Origin: Acidobacteriota bacterium
Lineage (GTDB): Bacteria; Acidobacteriota; Terriglobia; Terriglobales; Acidobacteriaceae
Assembly (NCBI GenBank): GCA_021780315.1
Contig: JAJXYY010000023.1
Span: 1 to 64,000, forward strand
Reading direction: 5' to 3'
DNA length: 64,000 nt
Shown here: positions 18,387 to 30,005 of the stretch, one piece after another
Position numbering within the stretch: the first letter of the stretch is position 1
Layout: each line of letters opens with the position of its first letter
Notes under the pieces: model-generated
The model's database searches: none
What the model was told of the DNA's origin: nothing
The model's input: the letters and a program-made list of their open reading frames with translations, nothing else
Program-made: the position numbers and the translations under genes

Positions 18387-18410
18387 CTGACGTAGTTTCC
18401 TGAACGAGGG

Positions 18411-18440
18411 AGGCCCCGGTGTTTACCGGGGCCTTTTTCT
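18411..18440 (+). terminator. Rho-independent terminator after clpP
   Basis: AGGCCCCGGT (18411-18420) pairs perfectly with ACCGGGGCCT (18425-18434) around a 4-base loop and is followed by TTTTTCT: a canonical intrinsic terminator. Confidence 0.9.
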
Positions 18441-18499
18441 ATGTGGAATTCCGGTCATTTTAGTGACCAATTGGATGTAGTCGAAGCGGTACCCTGGGT

Positions 18500-18528
18500 T
18501 TGGCTCCGCATGATGAAACGGGTGTAAA
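18500..18528 (+). promoter_or_regulatory. Possible sigma-70-type promoter upstream of clpX
   Basis: TTGGCT (18500-18505) and TGTAAA (18523-18528) are spaced by 17 bases, about 48 bases before the clpX start and just after the clpP terminator. The match to consensus is partial, so this is a weak prediction supported mainly by position. Confidence 0.3.
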
Positions 18529-18575
18529 CTTAGGCAACAGCTTTCGCACGGATGTATCCAGGAGCAGTCTCACTT

Positions 18576-19862
18576 ATGAAAACTTCACGAGGCTCGGACG
18601 AGTCGCTTCGTTGTTCTTTCTGCCATAAATCGCAGGATGCTGTCGCCAAGCTGATCTCGTCCCCTTCGGATTATCCCCGGGCGTATATCTGCGACGAGTG
18701 CGTTGCGGTGTGTAACTCGATACTGGAAGACGATCGCAGCGAAGCGCAGCCGGGTAGCGCACCAGCGCACCTGCCGAAGCCGCAAGAGGTGAAGGCATGC
18801 CTAGACGAGTATGTGATTGGCCAGGACCAGACCAAGAAGAAGCTGGCCGTAGCGGTGTACAACCACTACAAGCGCATCCAGATGAACAAGACGCGCGGCA
18901 ACGACGTTGAGTTGGCGAAATCGAACATTCTGTTGGTAGGACCGACGGGTTCGGGTAAGACACTGCTGGCACAGACGCTGGCTAAGGTGCTGGACGTGCC
19001 GTTTGCGATTGTGGATGCGACGACGCTGACCGAAGCAGGCTATGTGGGTGAGGACGTTGAGAATATTATTCTGAAGCTGCTGCAGGCTGCCGACGGAGAT
19101 GTGACACGGGCTCAGAGCGGGATTATTTATATCGACGAGATCGACAAGATTGGCCGTAAAGATGAGAACCCTTCGATTACGCGCGATGTATCCGGTGAGG
19201 GGGTACAGCAGGCTCTGCTAAAGCTGCTGGAAGGTACGGTAGCGAACGTGCCACCACAAGGCGGCCGTAAACATCCACACCAGGAGTTCACGGCGGTGGA
19301 TACGACGAACATCCTGTTCATCTGTGGTGGGGCGTTTGTGGGACTGGAGAAGGTGATCGGCCGGCGCGTAGGCAAGAAGGCGCTGGGCTTCAAGACGGTT
19401 GCCGATCCAGAGTCGAAGGATGGGGATGTAATGCCAATTCGTGCGCAGCGTGACGCAGAGCTTTTGCGGCAGGCAGAGCCCCAGGACCTGTTGAAGTATG
19501 GATTGATTCCAGAGTTTGTTGGTCGGTTGCCAGTGATGGGAATTCTGGATGAGTTGGATGAAGCTGCGCTGATCGAGATTCTGACGAAGCCCAAGAATGC
19601 GATTCTGAAGCAGTATATGAAGCTGTTTGAGTTTGAAGGGGTAAAGGTGACGTTCACCGAAGAGGCATCGCGAGAGATTGCCCGCGAGGCTTTGCAGCGC
19701 AAGGTGGGAGCACGCGGCCTGCGAATGATTCTGGAAGAACTGATGCTGGATCTGATGTACTACGTTCCGGGCAATAAGAAGGTGAAGGAGCTTTCGATCA
19801 CTGCAGAGATGGTGAAGAAACATAGCCTGACGCTGCCTATGCTGTTGGAGAAGGCTGGCTAG
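18576..19862 (+). CDS. clpX: ATP-dependent Clp protease ATPase subunit ClpX
   Basis: A 428-residue AAA+ unfoldase. The N-terminal zinc-binding domain carries the four cysteines CSFCHKS and CDECVAVC. The AAA+ core has Walker [13 protein letters not shown], Walker [12 protein letters not shown], the pore loop GYVGEDVEN, and the sensor-2 stretch [15 protein letters not shown]. It unfolds tagged substrates into ClpP. The chosen start is ATG 18576; an in-frame ATG at 18552 would add 8 residues. Confidence 0.96.
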   Translation: MKTSRGSDESLRCSFCHKSQDAVAKLISSPSDYPRAYICDECVAVCNSILEDDRSEAQPGSAPAHLPKPQEVKACLDEYVIGQDQTKKKLAVAVYNHYKRIQMNKTRGNDVELAKSNILLVGPTGSGKTLLAQTLAKVLDVPFAIVDATTLTEAGYVGEDVENIILKLLQAADGDVTRAQSGIIYIDEIDKIGRKDENPSITRDVSGEGVQQALLKLLEGTVANVPPQGGRKHPHQEFTAVDTTNILFICGGAFVGLEKVIGRRVGKKALGFKTVADPESKDGDVMPIRAQRDAELLRQAEPQDLLKYGLIPEFVGRLPVMGILDELDEAALIEILTKPKNAILKQYMKLFEFEGVKVTFTEEASREIAREALQRKVGARGLRMILEELMLDLMYYVPGNKKVKELSITAEMVKKHSLTLPMLLEKAG

Positions 19863-20151
19863 AGCAATTAGGCGTGGGGTGGCACGCTGTGTTGTTCTTG
19901 TTGGCGGGTGCTTGGGGGGGCGTGAGTTGGTGGGAGCAGTATTGGTGGGCGTTGTGAATCCGGTAGTGATTCGGGGCGGTAAGCGTTGGCGCGCAGGGTG
20001 GGGTTTTGATTTGGTGTCGTTGATTTTTGACCGGACGATGGTTGCATGAGCCGGGCGTCGCACGGGTGATGCCAACGCATTACAATCGGAAGAACGCCGC
20101 GGGCGCGGGATGAATCCTAACCTGCTCCTGAACGTCTAATTGGGGAGAGCG

Positions 20152-22575
20152 ATGACAAATCAACCAAAAGAAGTATTGAGCGGCGAAACAAGAAAACTGC
20201 CCATGATGCCTATTCGGGACATGGTGATCTTTCCCCACATGATGACACCGTTTGTTGTGGGACGGGAGTCGAGTGTCCGTGCGTTGGAAGAGGCTTTGAC
20301 GGGCGACCGGAAGATCTTTCTAGCGACGCAACACGATGCCTCGGTCGACGAACCGAATGCAGACGACATTTACGACACGGGCACGATTGGAAACATCGTG
20401 CAAAGCGTTAAGATGCCAGATGGCAATATCAAGGTGCTTGTGGAAGGCATGGAGCGTGCACGGGCGACGGAGGTGAATGACGTCGACGGGTTTTTCGTTG
20501 CGACGGTGCGGACGGGACGGACGCATCTGGAGTTGACTCCGCAGGTGGAGCAGTTGATGCAGCGGGTTCACTCTCTGTTTGAGCAGTATGTAAAGCTACA
20601 ACAGAGCCTGAACTACGAGACGATGGCAGCGAGTGTGAGGGCCGATGAGCCTGCCAAGCTGGCGGACACAATTGCCGCAAACCTACAGCTCTCGATTGAA
20701 GAGAAGCAGCAGTTGCTGGAAGTATTCGATCCGGAGACACGCCTTGCTCGTGTGGCCGACGTGCTGGATTTAGCGATAGAGAAGCTGAACATGGACCGGA
20801 CCATCCAGTCGCGGGTGAAGCGGCAGATGGAGAAGGCACAAAAAGAGTATTACCTGAACGAAAAGATCAAGGCGATTCAAAAAGAGCTGGGACGTGGGGA
20901 GAAGTCCGAGTTCGATGAACTGAAGAAGAAGATTGAGACGGCTGGGATGCCGAAGGACGTGCTGGACAAAAGCCTGCTGGAGTTGAAGAAGCTGGAGGCG
21001 ATGCCGCCGATGTCGGCTGAGTCGACTGTGAGCAGGAACTATCTGGACTGGCTGTTGGCAGTGCCTTGGAAGAAGAAGTCGAAGGAGATTCGTTCGATCG
21101 AACATGCCGAGAAGATCCTGAACGAGGACCACTATGGGCTGGAGAAGATCAAGGAGCGAATACTGGAGTTTCTGGCAGTTCGCCAACTGGTGAAGAATCC
21201 GAAAGGGTCGATTCTGTGCTTTGTCGGGCCTCCAGGTGTAGGTAAGACCTCGTTGGGCATGTCGATCGCAAAGGCTACAGGCCGTAAGTTTGTCCGGATG
21301 TCGTTGGGCGGCGTACGGGATGAGGCGGAGATTCGTGGGCATCGACGCACGTACATTGGAGCCCTGCCGGGGCAGATCATCCAGTCGATGAAGAAGGCTG
21401 GGACTAAGAACCCGGTGTTTATGCTGGATGAGATCGACAAGATGGCTTCGGACTTCCGGGGCGATCCAGCGAGTGCGCTGCTGGAGGTGCTTGATCCGGA
21501 GCAGAACACTTCGTTCCAGGACCACTATCTGGATGTGGAGTATGACTTGTCGCAAGTGCTGTTTGTGGCTACAGCGAATGTGCTGCATACGATTCCAGGA
21601 CCGCTACAGGATCGCATGGAGATACTCCGGCTGCACGGCTATACCGAGGTCGAGAAGTTGGAGATTGCCAAGCAGTATCTGGTGAAGAAGCAGCGAGAAG
21701 GTACCGGATTGACAGAGGCGCAGATTGTGTTCGAAGACCCTGCGCTGCAGCAACTAATCCGCGGGTACACGCGCGAGGCCGGAGTACGCAGCCTGGAAAG
21801 GGAGATTGGTAATGTTTGCCGCAAGGTAGCCCGGCGTGTGGTGAAAAACGGATCCAAACATGCGGAGACGATCACTGCGGAGAACCTGCATGAGTTTCTG
21901 GGCGTAGCGAAGTTCCGCGATTCGCAGGTGCATGAGAAGAGCGAAGTTGGACTTGTGACTGGTCTGGCCTGGACGGAGGTTGGCGGGACGATTCTGCAGA
22001 CCGAGGTACAGGTGCTGGATGGCAAGGGCAAGATGACGGCCACCGGACAACTGGGCGAGGTGATGCAGGAGTCGGCTCAAGCAGCGCTGAGCTACATTCG
22101 CTCCCGGGCGCATCAACTGGGCCTGGCGAAGGACTTCTACCGGAATGTGGACATCCATGTGCATGTGCCGGAGGGAGCGATTCCAAAGGATGGGCCGTCG
22201 GCGGGTATTACGCTGGCGACTGGTCTGGCGAGCGCGCTGACGAAGATCAAAGTACGGCGCGATATTGCGATGACTGGCGAGATTACGCTGCGGGGTAAGG
22301 TGCTTCCGATCGGCGGCCTGAAGGAAAAACTGCTGGCGGCACATCGTGCGGGTATTTTTGAGGCGATTCTGCCTGAGGAGAACCGTAAAGACCTGGCCGA
22401 TCTTCCAGAGTTGTTGAAGTCTTCTATGAAGCTCCACTTTGTGGAGCAGATGGACGAGGTATTGAAGATTGCGCTGGAGGGCAAGTTGCCGGAGTTGAAG
22501 GAAGAGACTCCGGAGGCTCTGGCAGCCGTTCTGCCGACTGCGCTGGAGAATCCGCAGCCGGTGGCGCACCAGTAA
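20152..22575 (+). CDS. lon: ATP-dependent Lon protease
   Basis: An 807-residue LonA protease. It has the N-terminal substrate-binding LAN domain ([18 protein letters not shown]), a coiled-coil linker, an AAA+ module with Walker [12 protein letters not shown], and the C-terminal Ser-Lys peptidase domain with catalytic Ser683 in [10 protein letters not shown] and Lys726 in [11 protein letters not shown]. It degrades misfolded and regulatory proteins. The start is ATG 20152 with GGGGAGAG directly upstream; a TTG at 20140 is in frame but less likely. The 289 bases between clpX and lon hold no clear gene. Confidence 0.96.
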   Translation: MTNQPKEVLSGETRKLPMMPIRDMVIFPHMMTPFVVGRESSVRALEEALTGDRKIFLATQHDASVDEPNADDIYDTGTIGNIVQSVKMPDGNIKVLVEGMERARATEVNDVDGFFVATVRTGRTHLELTPQVEQLMQRVHSLFEQYVKLQQSLNYETMAASVRADEPAKLADTIAANLQLSIEEKQQLLEVFDPETRLARVADVLDLAIEKLNMDRTIQSRVKRQMEKAQKEYYLNEKIKAIQKELGRGEKSEFDELKKKIETAGMPKDVLDKSLLELKKLEAMPPMSAESTVSRNYLDWLLAVPWKKKSKEIRSIEHAEKILNEDHYGLEKIKERILEFLAVRQLVKNPKGSILCFVGPPGVGKTSLGMSIAKATGRKFVRMSLGGVRDEAEIRGHRRTYIGALPGQIIQSMKKAGTKNPVFMLDEIDKMASDFRGDPASALLEVLDPEQNTSFQDHYLDVEYDLSQVLFVATANVLHTIPGPLQDRMEILRLHGYTEVEKLEIAKQYLVKKQREGTGLTEAQIVFEDPALQQLIRGYTREAGVRSLEREIGNVCRKVARRVVKNGSKHAETITAENLHEFLGVAKFRDSQVHEKSEVGLVTGLAWTEVGGTILQTEVQVLDGKGKMTATGQLGEVMQESAQAALSYIRSRAHQLGLAKDFYRNVDIHVHVPEGAIPKDGPSAGITLATGLASALTKIKVRRDIAMTGEITLRGKVLPIGGLKEKLLAAHRAGIFEAILPEENRKDLADLPELLKSSMKLHFVEQMDEVLKIALEGKLPELKEETPEALAAVLPTALENPQPVAHQ

Positions 22576-22592
22576 GTAGAGTGTTTTGATCG

Positions 22593-22650
22593 GTAGCACC
22601 AAACGCGAGCGTCCGAGTCTGATGGCTCGGACGCTCGCGTTTGGTGCTAC
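22593..22650. terminator. Long perfect hairpin between lon and the convergent small gene
   Basis: A 25-bp arm (22593-22617) is repeated perfectly in inverted orientation (22626-22650) around an 8-base loop, TCTGATGG. It lies exactly between two convergent genes and would act as a bidirectional terminator or mRNA 3' end stabiliser. It lacks a clear T-tract on either strand, and the perfection of the arms is unusual. Confidence 0.75.
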
Positions 22651-22657
22651 TGGTTGA

Positions 22658-22807
22658 CTACGCGTTGCGTCTGCCAGATATGAAGTGCATGATGACGGAG
22701 ATTACGGCGAATAGTATGAGCAGGTGGATGAGAAAGCCGCTGACGTGAAGCAGGAAGAATCCACCGAGCCAGAGAACTACCAGCACGATTGCAAGGATAA
22801 GGAACAT
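22658..22807 (-). CDS. lmo0937-type small hydrophobic membrane protein
   Basis: A 49-residue frame: MFLILAIVLVVLWLGGFFLL, then HVSGFLIHLLILFAVISVI, ending FISGRRNA. Two hydrophobic helices separated by H-V-S-G-F, and an ending with basic residues, match the lmo0937 small membrane protein family found in many bacteria, often under stress control. GGAAAG lies about 8 bases before the ATG. It is convergent with lon and separated from it by the long hairpin. The function of the family is unknown. Confidence 0.8.
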   Translation of the reverse strand: MFLILAIVLVVLWLGGFFLLHVSGFLIHLLILFAVISVIMHFISGRRNA

Positions 22808-22904
22808 AGTTTTTACTTTCCAACTACCTGAGTTTGTCGCAACGGGCGCGAACAGTTACAGTGAGTAAGAGAGAACACGGTCACCATTCGTTGCTTGCAA
22901 CGCG

Positions 22905-22954
22905 CGAAAGAAAAAGAAAAGGTGGTTCATCCCGGGTAGGGTGAACCACCTTTT
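22905..22954 (-). terminator. Rho-independent terminator of the thrC-moaD-like operon
   Basis: On the minus strand a 13-bp stem (22942-22954 with 22917-22929) is followed by a T-rich run (CTTTTTCTTTC), 22 bases after the stop of the MoaD-like gene. Confidence 0.85.
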
Positions 22955-22975
22955 GATACGAAAGTTGAGAGGATT

Positions 22976-23257
22976 TTAGAGCTTACCGCCAGCGATGGAA
23001 GGAATCAGCATGATCTCGTCACCATCCTGAAAGGCGTAGGCCTCGCCACCGAGGAAGCGGATATCTTCGTCGTTGACGTAGATGTTGATGAAACGGCGTA
23101 ACTTTCCGTCTTCTCCCTTGATCTGGGTACCGAGCGCGGGGAAAGACTGGTCGATCTGGGCGAGGAGTCCGGGGAGATCGGCTGCGGCGGAATCGAACTG
23201 TTTGAGGCCATCGGTGTGACGGGTAAAGGCGGCGGGAAGCATTACTTTAATGGGCAT
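22976..23257 (-). CDS. MoaD/ThiS/CysO-like ubiquitin-fold sulfur carrier with masked C-terminus
   Basis: A 93-residue protein of the MoaD/ThiS beta-grasp family: start MPIKVMLPAAFTRHTDG, then the core FINIYVNDEDIRFLGG, and the end DEIMLIPSIAGGKL. Sulfur carriers must end in Gly-Gly to be adenylated and thiocarboxylated. Here the di-glycine is followed by Lys-Leu, so a peptidase would have to trim the tail, as the JAMM-type enzymes do for some CysO/QbsE relatives. It overlaps the 3' end of the threonine synthase-type gene by 11 bases and ends in a terminator, so both share the SAM-riboswitch transcript. The CysO-like IP-x-x-A-G-G ending points to amino-acid sulfur transfer rather than molybdopterin. 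Confidence 0.85.
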   Translation of the reverse strand: MPIKVMLPAAFTRHTDGLKQFDSAAADLPGLLAQIDQSFPALGTQIKGEDGKLRRFINIYVNDEDIRFLGGEAYAFQDGDEIMLIPSIAGGKL

Positions 23258-24548
23258 TTGGGACTCCTACTGTCGCTAGTTCAGGTTCGGAATTGGATTC
23301 GGTGGTGCCGTCGAGTTCGCGGAGGTAGGTATCGAAGTCCGCGAGGCGTGGGCGAACGGCGCGCTCCTGCTGGTAGCGTCCTGCGAGAGCATCCGTCGTT
23401 TTGAGGCCATTGCCAGTGATGCAGACGACAGTGGTCTGGTCGGGAGAGATGCGGCCATCTGCGTAAAGGCGTGCTGTGACAGCCGTAGTAACGCCGCCAG
23501 CAGTTTCGGTGAAGATGCCTTCGGTCTCTGCCAGTTCCTGAATGCCGGCGATGACTTCGACGTCGGAGACGTCTTCTGCCCAGCCACCGGTTGAACGAAT
23601 CATTTTGGCTGCCGCGGGCCCGTCGGCGGGGTTACCGATAGCGAGCGAGCGGGCGATGGTGTTAGGCCGCTGCGGGACGATGTCGTCGGCTCCCTGCTTG
23701 ACTGCTACGGAGATGGGCGAGCAGCCTGTGGCCTGGGCTCCGAAGAAACGCACAGGTTTATCTTCGACCAAACCGAGATAGACGAGTTCGTTGAATGCTT
23801 TGCGGATTTTGCGAATGAGAGAGCCGCCAGCCATGGGGACAACGACGTTGTCTGGAAGACGCCATCCGAGTTGCTCTGCGATCTCGTAACCGACGGTTTT
23901 GGATCCCTCGGCGTAATAGGGGCGGAGGTTGACGTTGACGAATCCCCAATTGTACTCATCGGCAATGAGAGTGCAAAGCCGGTTAACGTGGTCGTAGTTG
24001 CCGTCGATGCGAACGAGGCGGGCACCGTAGACCAAGGTGTTGAGGATCTTGGCGGGTTCGAGGTCAGCGGGAACAAGGATGCAGGCCTTGATGCCGAGAC
24101 GGGCGGCCTGGGCAGCGACCGAGTTTGCCAAATTGCCAGTGGAGGAACAACCAACGGTGGTGAAGCCGAACTTCTGTGCGTTGGCGAGAGCGACAGAGAC
24201 GACACGATCCTTGAAGGAGAGAGTCGGAAAACAGACAGCGTCGTTCTTGATGTAGAGGTTGCTAGCACCGATGCGCTTGCCGAGATTTTTCGCATGGACA
24301 AGCGGAGTGAAGCCTACGGGGAGGTCGGGCTGGAAGCCTTCGGGGATAGGCAGAAGAGCGGCGTAGCGCCAGATGTTGGCTGGGCCAGCGGCGATGTTCT
24401 CGCGTGTGAAGATGCCGCGCACTGCTTCGAGATCGTAGGCGATTTCGAGGGGTGCGAGGCAATCTGGACAGGCGGAGAGGGGCTGGTTGCCGAAGCGCTT
24501 GCCACACTCGTTGCACTTGAGTTCATACCGGCTACAGGCATACTGCAT
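23247..24548 (-). CDS. thrC: Threonine synthase-type PLP enzyme with N-terminal zinc ribbon
   Basis: A 433-residue fold type II PLP enzyme. An N-terminal zinc ribbon (CNECGKRF and CPDCLAPL) precedes the catalytic domain. The PLP lysine is in TLSFKDRVV, the phosphate-binding loop is STGNLANSVAAQ, and the C-terminal serine/threonine cofactor contact lies in VCITGNGLK. By homology it converts O-phosphohomoserine to threonine. The context argues for caution: a SAM riboswitch upstream and a sulfur-carrier gene overlapping its 3' end suggest it may instead use, or also use, an activated homoserine/serine with a protein thiocarboxylate. A good ribosome-binding site (GGGAGAG) precedes the ATG at 24548. 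Confidence 0.85.
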   Translation of the reverse strand: MQYACSRYELKCNECGKRFGNQPLSACPDCLAPLEIAYDLEAVRGIFTRENIAAGPANIWRYAALLPIPEGFQPDLPVGFTPLVHAKNLGKRIGASNLYIKNDAVCFPTLSFKDRVVSVALANAQKFGFTTVGCSSTGNLANSVAAQAARLGIKACILVPADLEPAKILNTLVYGARLVRIDGNYDHVNRLCTLIADEYNWGFVNVNLRPYYAEGSKTVGYEIAEQLGWRLPDNVVVPMAGGSLIRKIRKAFNELVYLGLVEDKPVRFFGAQATGCSPISVAVKQGADDIVPQRPNTIARSLAIGNPADGPAAAKMIRSTGGWAEDVSDVEVIAGIQELAETEGIFTETAGGVTTAVTARLYADGRISPDQTTVVCITGNGLKTTDALAGRYQQERAVRPRLADFDTYLRELDGTTESNSEPELATVGVPNAH

Positions 24549-24659
24549 TGCTTACTCTCCCTGTGGCGAGGGGAATTTGCGCTTTGACTCAACTCTTATG
24601 GGGGTATCGCCGGAGGGACAGAAATGCGGGGTGCAGGCGATAGATGCACTGCGTGCTCC

Positions 24660-24779
24660 GAATCTCATGTTCCCCGTCGCGTGAAGCCTCCAGGAGAGAG
24701 TTGACACCGGTACGCGTTTGATCTGTCCGGTTGTCGTGGCGTCAAAGGGCTCGTCCCTCAACCACTCTGCATGAAATTC
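24660..24779 (-). ncRNA. SAM-I (S-box) riboswitch controlling thrC-moaD
   Basis: On the minus strand the leader contains the S-box core CAGAGTGGTTGAGGGACG, then AGCCCTTTGACGCC and GACAACC, closely matching the SAM-I consensus GAGGGACNGGCCC...GNCAACC. The basal P1 helix is visible: GAATTTCATG (24770-24779 on plus, complemented) pairs with CATGAGATTC (24660-24669) over 10 bp with one G-U. The element lies about 110 bases before the thrC start. The expression platform in that stretch was not resolved. SAM binding would normally switch the operon off when methionine/SAM is plentiful. Confidence 0.85.
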
Positions 24780-24854
24780 AAATTTGTCCGAGGACAAACT
24801 GGAATTACTTAGTAGTAACACAAGCCCGAAGCGGCTGCAAGTGAATGTGGCGAC

Positions 24855-25229
24855 TCAGTGTCTGGCGAGGATTTCGCGGACGCCGTTGACGAAGGCCGCA
24901 GGGTCGAACTCGGTGCGGACGATCTCGTCGGGGCAATCGGTGAGGATGGCGACGCGCCAGTTGCAAACGAAGGCGACGAGTTGTCCGGGGTGGGTGGTTC
25001 TGACGTCGGAGCAGAGGGCTTCGGCATCGTGAACGCCGGACTGCCCTTCTACGTCGATGAGGACGAGCTCATAATTACCTGAGGCGAAGAGGGCGAGGGC
25101 CTCGGATGGGCTGAGCGTCGAGTGGACTTCGAAGCCGGAGATGCGGAGGATCTGGTCGCGAACAGGGCGCAGGGTCTCGCGGCGACAAATATGGAGGATG
25201 GCGGGTTTGGAATCGGAGGATGGTTGCAT
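24855..25229 (-). CDS. Degenerate response-regulator receiver domain (pseudo-receiver)
   Basis: A 124-residue stand-alone domain with the length and alternating strand/helix pattern of a CheY-like receiver (ILHICRRETLRP, GFEVHSTLSPSEAL, YELVLIDVEG). The central phosphoacceptor position keeps an Asp (LIDVE). The N-terminal acidic pair is replaced by Cys-Arg-Arg, and the conserved Thr and Lys are not visible. Phosphorylation in the usual way is therefore unlikely. No output domain or partner kinase lies nearby. An AT-rich 241-base gap separates it from metH. Confidence 0.6.
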   Translation of the reverse strand: MQPSSDSKPAILHICRRETLRPVRDQILRISGFEVHSTLSPSEALALFASGNYELVLIDVEGQSGVHDAEALCSDVRTTHPGQLVAFVCNWRVAILTDCPDEIVRTEFDPAAFVNGVREILARH

Positions 25230-25470
25230 GGATCTTGGAGGGCCTGTGTTGAACGTGCTGCGGGGTGTGTGGTTCGGATAGAGGGTCTGTGGTCAGGATG
25301 TCGTACCGTAAGGATTACGAGCACCCGAAGATCGTAACGATTCAGTTGAGACTAGGTTTAGCTTATCGATTTTTGATATTTTTTTTACTCCCGAGATCAC
25401 TAGTGACGTCCGTCCGGTTCGGGGAGGTGGTTGGGTGCCAGAGGTAAAGCAGTCGCACGGTGTCGCAATG

Positions 25471-28199
<2,729 letters not shown>

Positions 28200-28203
<4 letters not shown>

Positions 28204-29315
28204 GCTCTGCTCCTGACGTCTCGCGAGACTTGTCGGGAGAACTCACGAGGAGGCTGGCCTTCCAGCACTTTAGCGATCGCGGCGATGTGATCGGGGGTGT
28301 TACCGCAACAGCCACCAGCGATATTGATGAGACCGCCCTTGGCGAAGTCCCCGAGGTAGCGGGCCATGTCTGGCGGACCCAGGTCAAATCCGGTTTCGGC
28401 CAGAGGATTGGGTAAGCCTGCATTTGGGTAGCATGAGATGGCCACGTTTGCCTTGTCCGAGAGTTCTTCCAGAAATGGATACATCAAGTCCGGACCGAGG
28501 GAGCAGTTGAGCCCTACGGAGAGCGGCTTGACGTGTGCGACAGCGTTCCAGAATGCCTCCGGAGTCTGAGCGGAGATAAGCGTTTCACCACCACGGCCCA
28601 CGGCAGCGGAGATCATGACCGGCAGTTCGGTGTGATCCTGATCGAAGACCTCGCGGATGGCAACCAGCGCAGCCTTGGCATTGAGCGAATCGAAGATGGT
28701 CTCAACGAGCAGCAGGTCTGAGCCGCCGGCGATGAGGGCGCGGATCTGGTGCATGTAGGCGGCCTTAACCTGATCGAAGGTGACCACGCGGAAGCCCGGA
28801 TCATCGGCATCGGGTGAGTTAGACAGAGATACCGTCAATGGTCCTATGGCACCAGCAACGAAGCGTTGGCGTAAGGTTTCGTTGCTGACGCGATCGGCCC
28901 ACTCTCGTCCCAGCCGGGCAGATCGTTCGTTGATCTCCCAGGATAGATCGTTGAGGTACTGGTCTTCGATGATCTTTTGATAGAACTCGGGATCTTTGCG
29001 GCCACCATGCTCGCGAGGATCGTCGACAAAGAACTCGCTCTGAGTGATGCTGGTGGCGCCAAAGGTATTAGTCTCAATGATGTCAGCACCAGCCTCCAAA
29101 AAGCGGCGGTGGATGTCGCCGATCATATCGGGCTGCGTGATGGAAAAGAGGTCGCCATTATTCAGCAGGTCTTTGGTGGAGTTACCGAAGCGCTCACCAC
29201 GGATATCCGGTTCGGCCATGCCATAAGTGCGAATGGTGGTGCCGGTCGCTCCGTCGATTATGGCAATGCGGCTTTCTAATATTTTTTCGAGAGGATGTTG
29301 GTGGGCTTTGGACAT
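28200..29315 (-). CDS. Homocysteine S-methyltransferase module of split methionine synthase
   Basis: A 371-residue homocysteine-binding barrel corresponding to the first quarter of MetH. The substrate/zinc ligands are visible as the Cys in LNCSLGP and the Cys pair in [13 protein letters not shown]. The N-terminus [25 protein letters not shown] is typical MetH. It is translationally coupled to the C-terminal MetH gene by a 4-base overlap. No SAM or cobalamin riboswitch was recognised in the 130 bases upstream, unlike thrC. Confidence 0.93.
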
Positions 29316-29445
29316 ATATCCCTGACGGCCTTCGAGGTAGTGCTATGGATGCTGACCATGGGCAAGACCGCACAGATTTGTGGGATGCGTGCCAACACGT
29401 CCAACTGTCTCAACCAGAGTTGTGCGAAGCAGGAGGATGAAAGTG

Positions 29446-29949
29446 CTAGGCGAGTGACTCCGCCATATCCTTATTCGATTGCACGTTATCCGGGAGGGTT
29501 TTGACCTGAACGAGAAGGTCTTGCTTTCGCATGACTAGGCTGGTGGCGTTGAGACTGGCGAGTTCGAAGCCGTGACCGTGGGTGATGGCATCGGTGGGGC
29601 AGGCCTCGACACAGTAGCCGCAAAAAATACAGCGGTTGTAGTCGATGTTGTAGACCTTGGCATAGCGCTCGGCAGAGGAGATGCGCGTCTCTTCGGTATT
29701 TTCCGCAGCTTCGATGTAGATACAGTTGGAGGGGCAGGCGGCGGCGCAGAGGAAGCAGGCGACACACTTCTCGAGACCGTTCTCGTCACGCTGCAGCTGG
29801 TGCTTTCCACGGAAGCGCTGCTGAAACTGGGCACCGCGCATGGGACCTTTGCCATCGGGGTAGTTCTCAACTTCGGTGGGCTGAAAAGCCTCTTTGAGGG
29901 TGATGGTCATACCCTTGGCAATGGCGGCTGCGTCGCGAATGATTGACAT
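29446..29949 (-). CDS. nuoI: NuoI-like 2x[4Fe-4S] NADH-quinone oxidoreductase subunit
   Basis: A 167-residue ferredoxin-type protein with two four-cysteine motifs, CVACFLCAAACP and CIFCGYCVEACPTDAI, and the NuoI-specific stretch ERYAKVYNIDYNRCIFCG. It carries electrons through the peripheral arm of complex I. No other nuo gene is visible next to it; the neighbours are metH and an unknown secreted protein. It could be a dispersed complex I gene or a spare paralogue. Confidence 0.9.
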   Translation of the reverse strand: MSIIRDAAAIAKGMTITLKEAFQPTEVENYPDGKGPMRGAQFQQRFRGKHQLQRDENGLEKCVACFLCAAACPSNCIYIEAAENTEETRISSAERYAKVYNIDYNRCIFCGYCVEACPTDAITHGHGFELASLNATSLVMRKQDLLVQVKTLPDNVQSNKDMAESLA

Positions 29950-30005
29950 ATTAGGAGTATACGACGGGGGTGGGATGCGCTGAAAGGACGTGGGTACCGG
30001 AGTTG

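Noticed and set aside
19879..20049. Open frame of about 56 codons between clpX and lon (plus strand)
   Set aside because: It starts at a GTG without a ribosome-binding site, the product resembles nothing, and high-GC sequence gives such frames often. The 289-base gap is treated as non-coding upstream sequence of lon.
25230..25470. AT-rich gap between the pseudo-receiver and metH
   Set aside because: It may contain a promoter for the pseudo-receiver gene, but no convincing -35/-10 pair or RNA structure was identified.
29316..29445. Possible SAM, SAH or cobalamin riboswitch upstream of the split metH
   Set aside because: None of the conserved core sequences could be found, in contrast to the clear element upstream of thrC.
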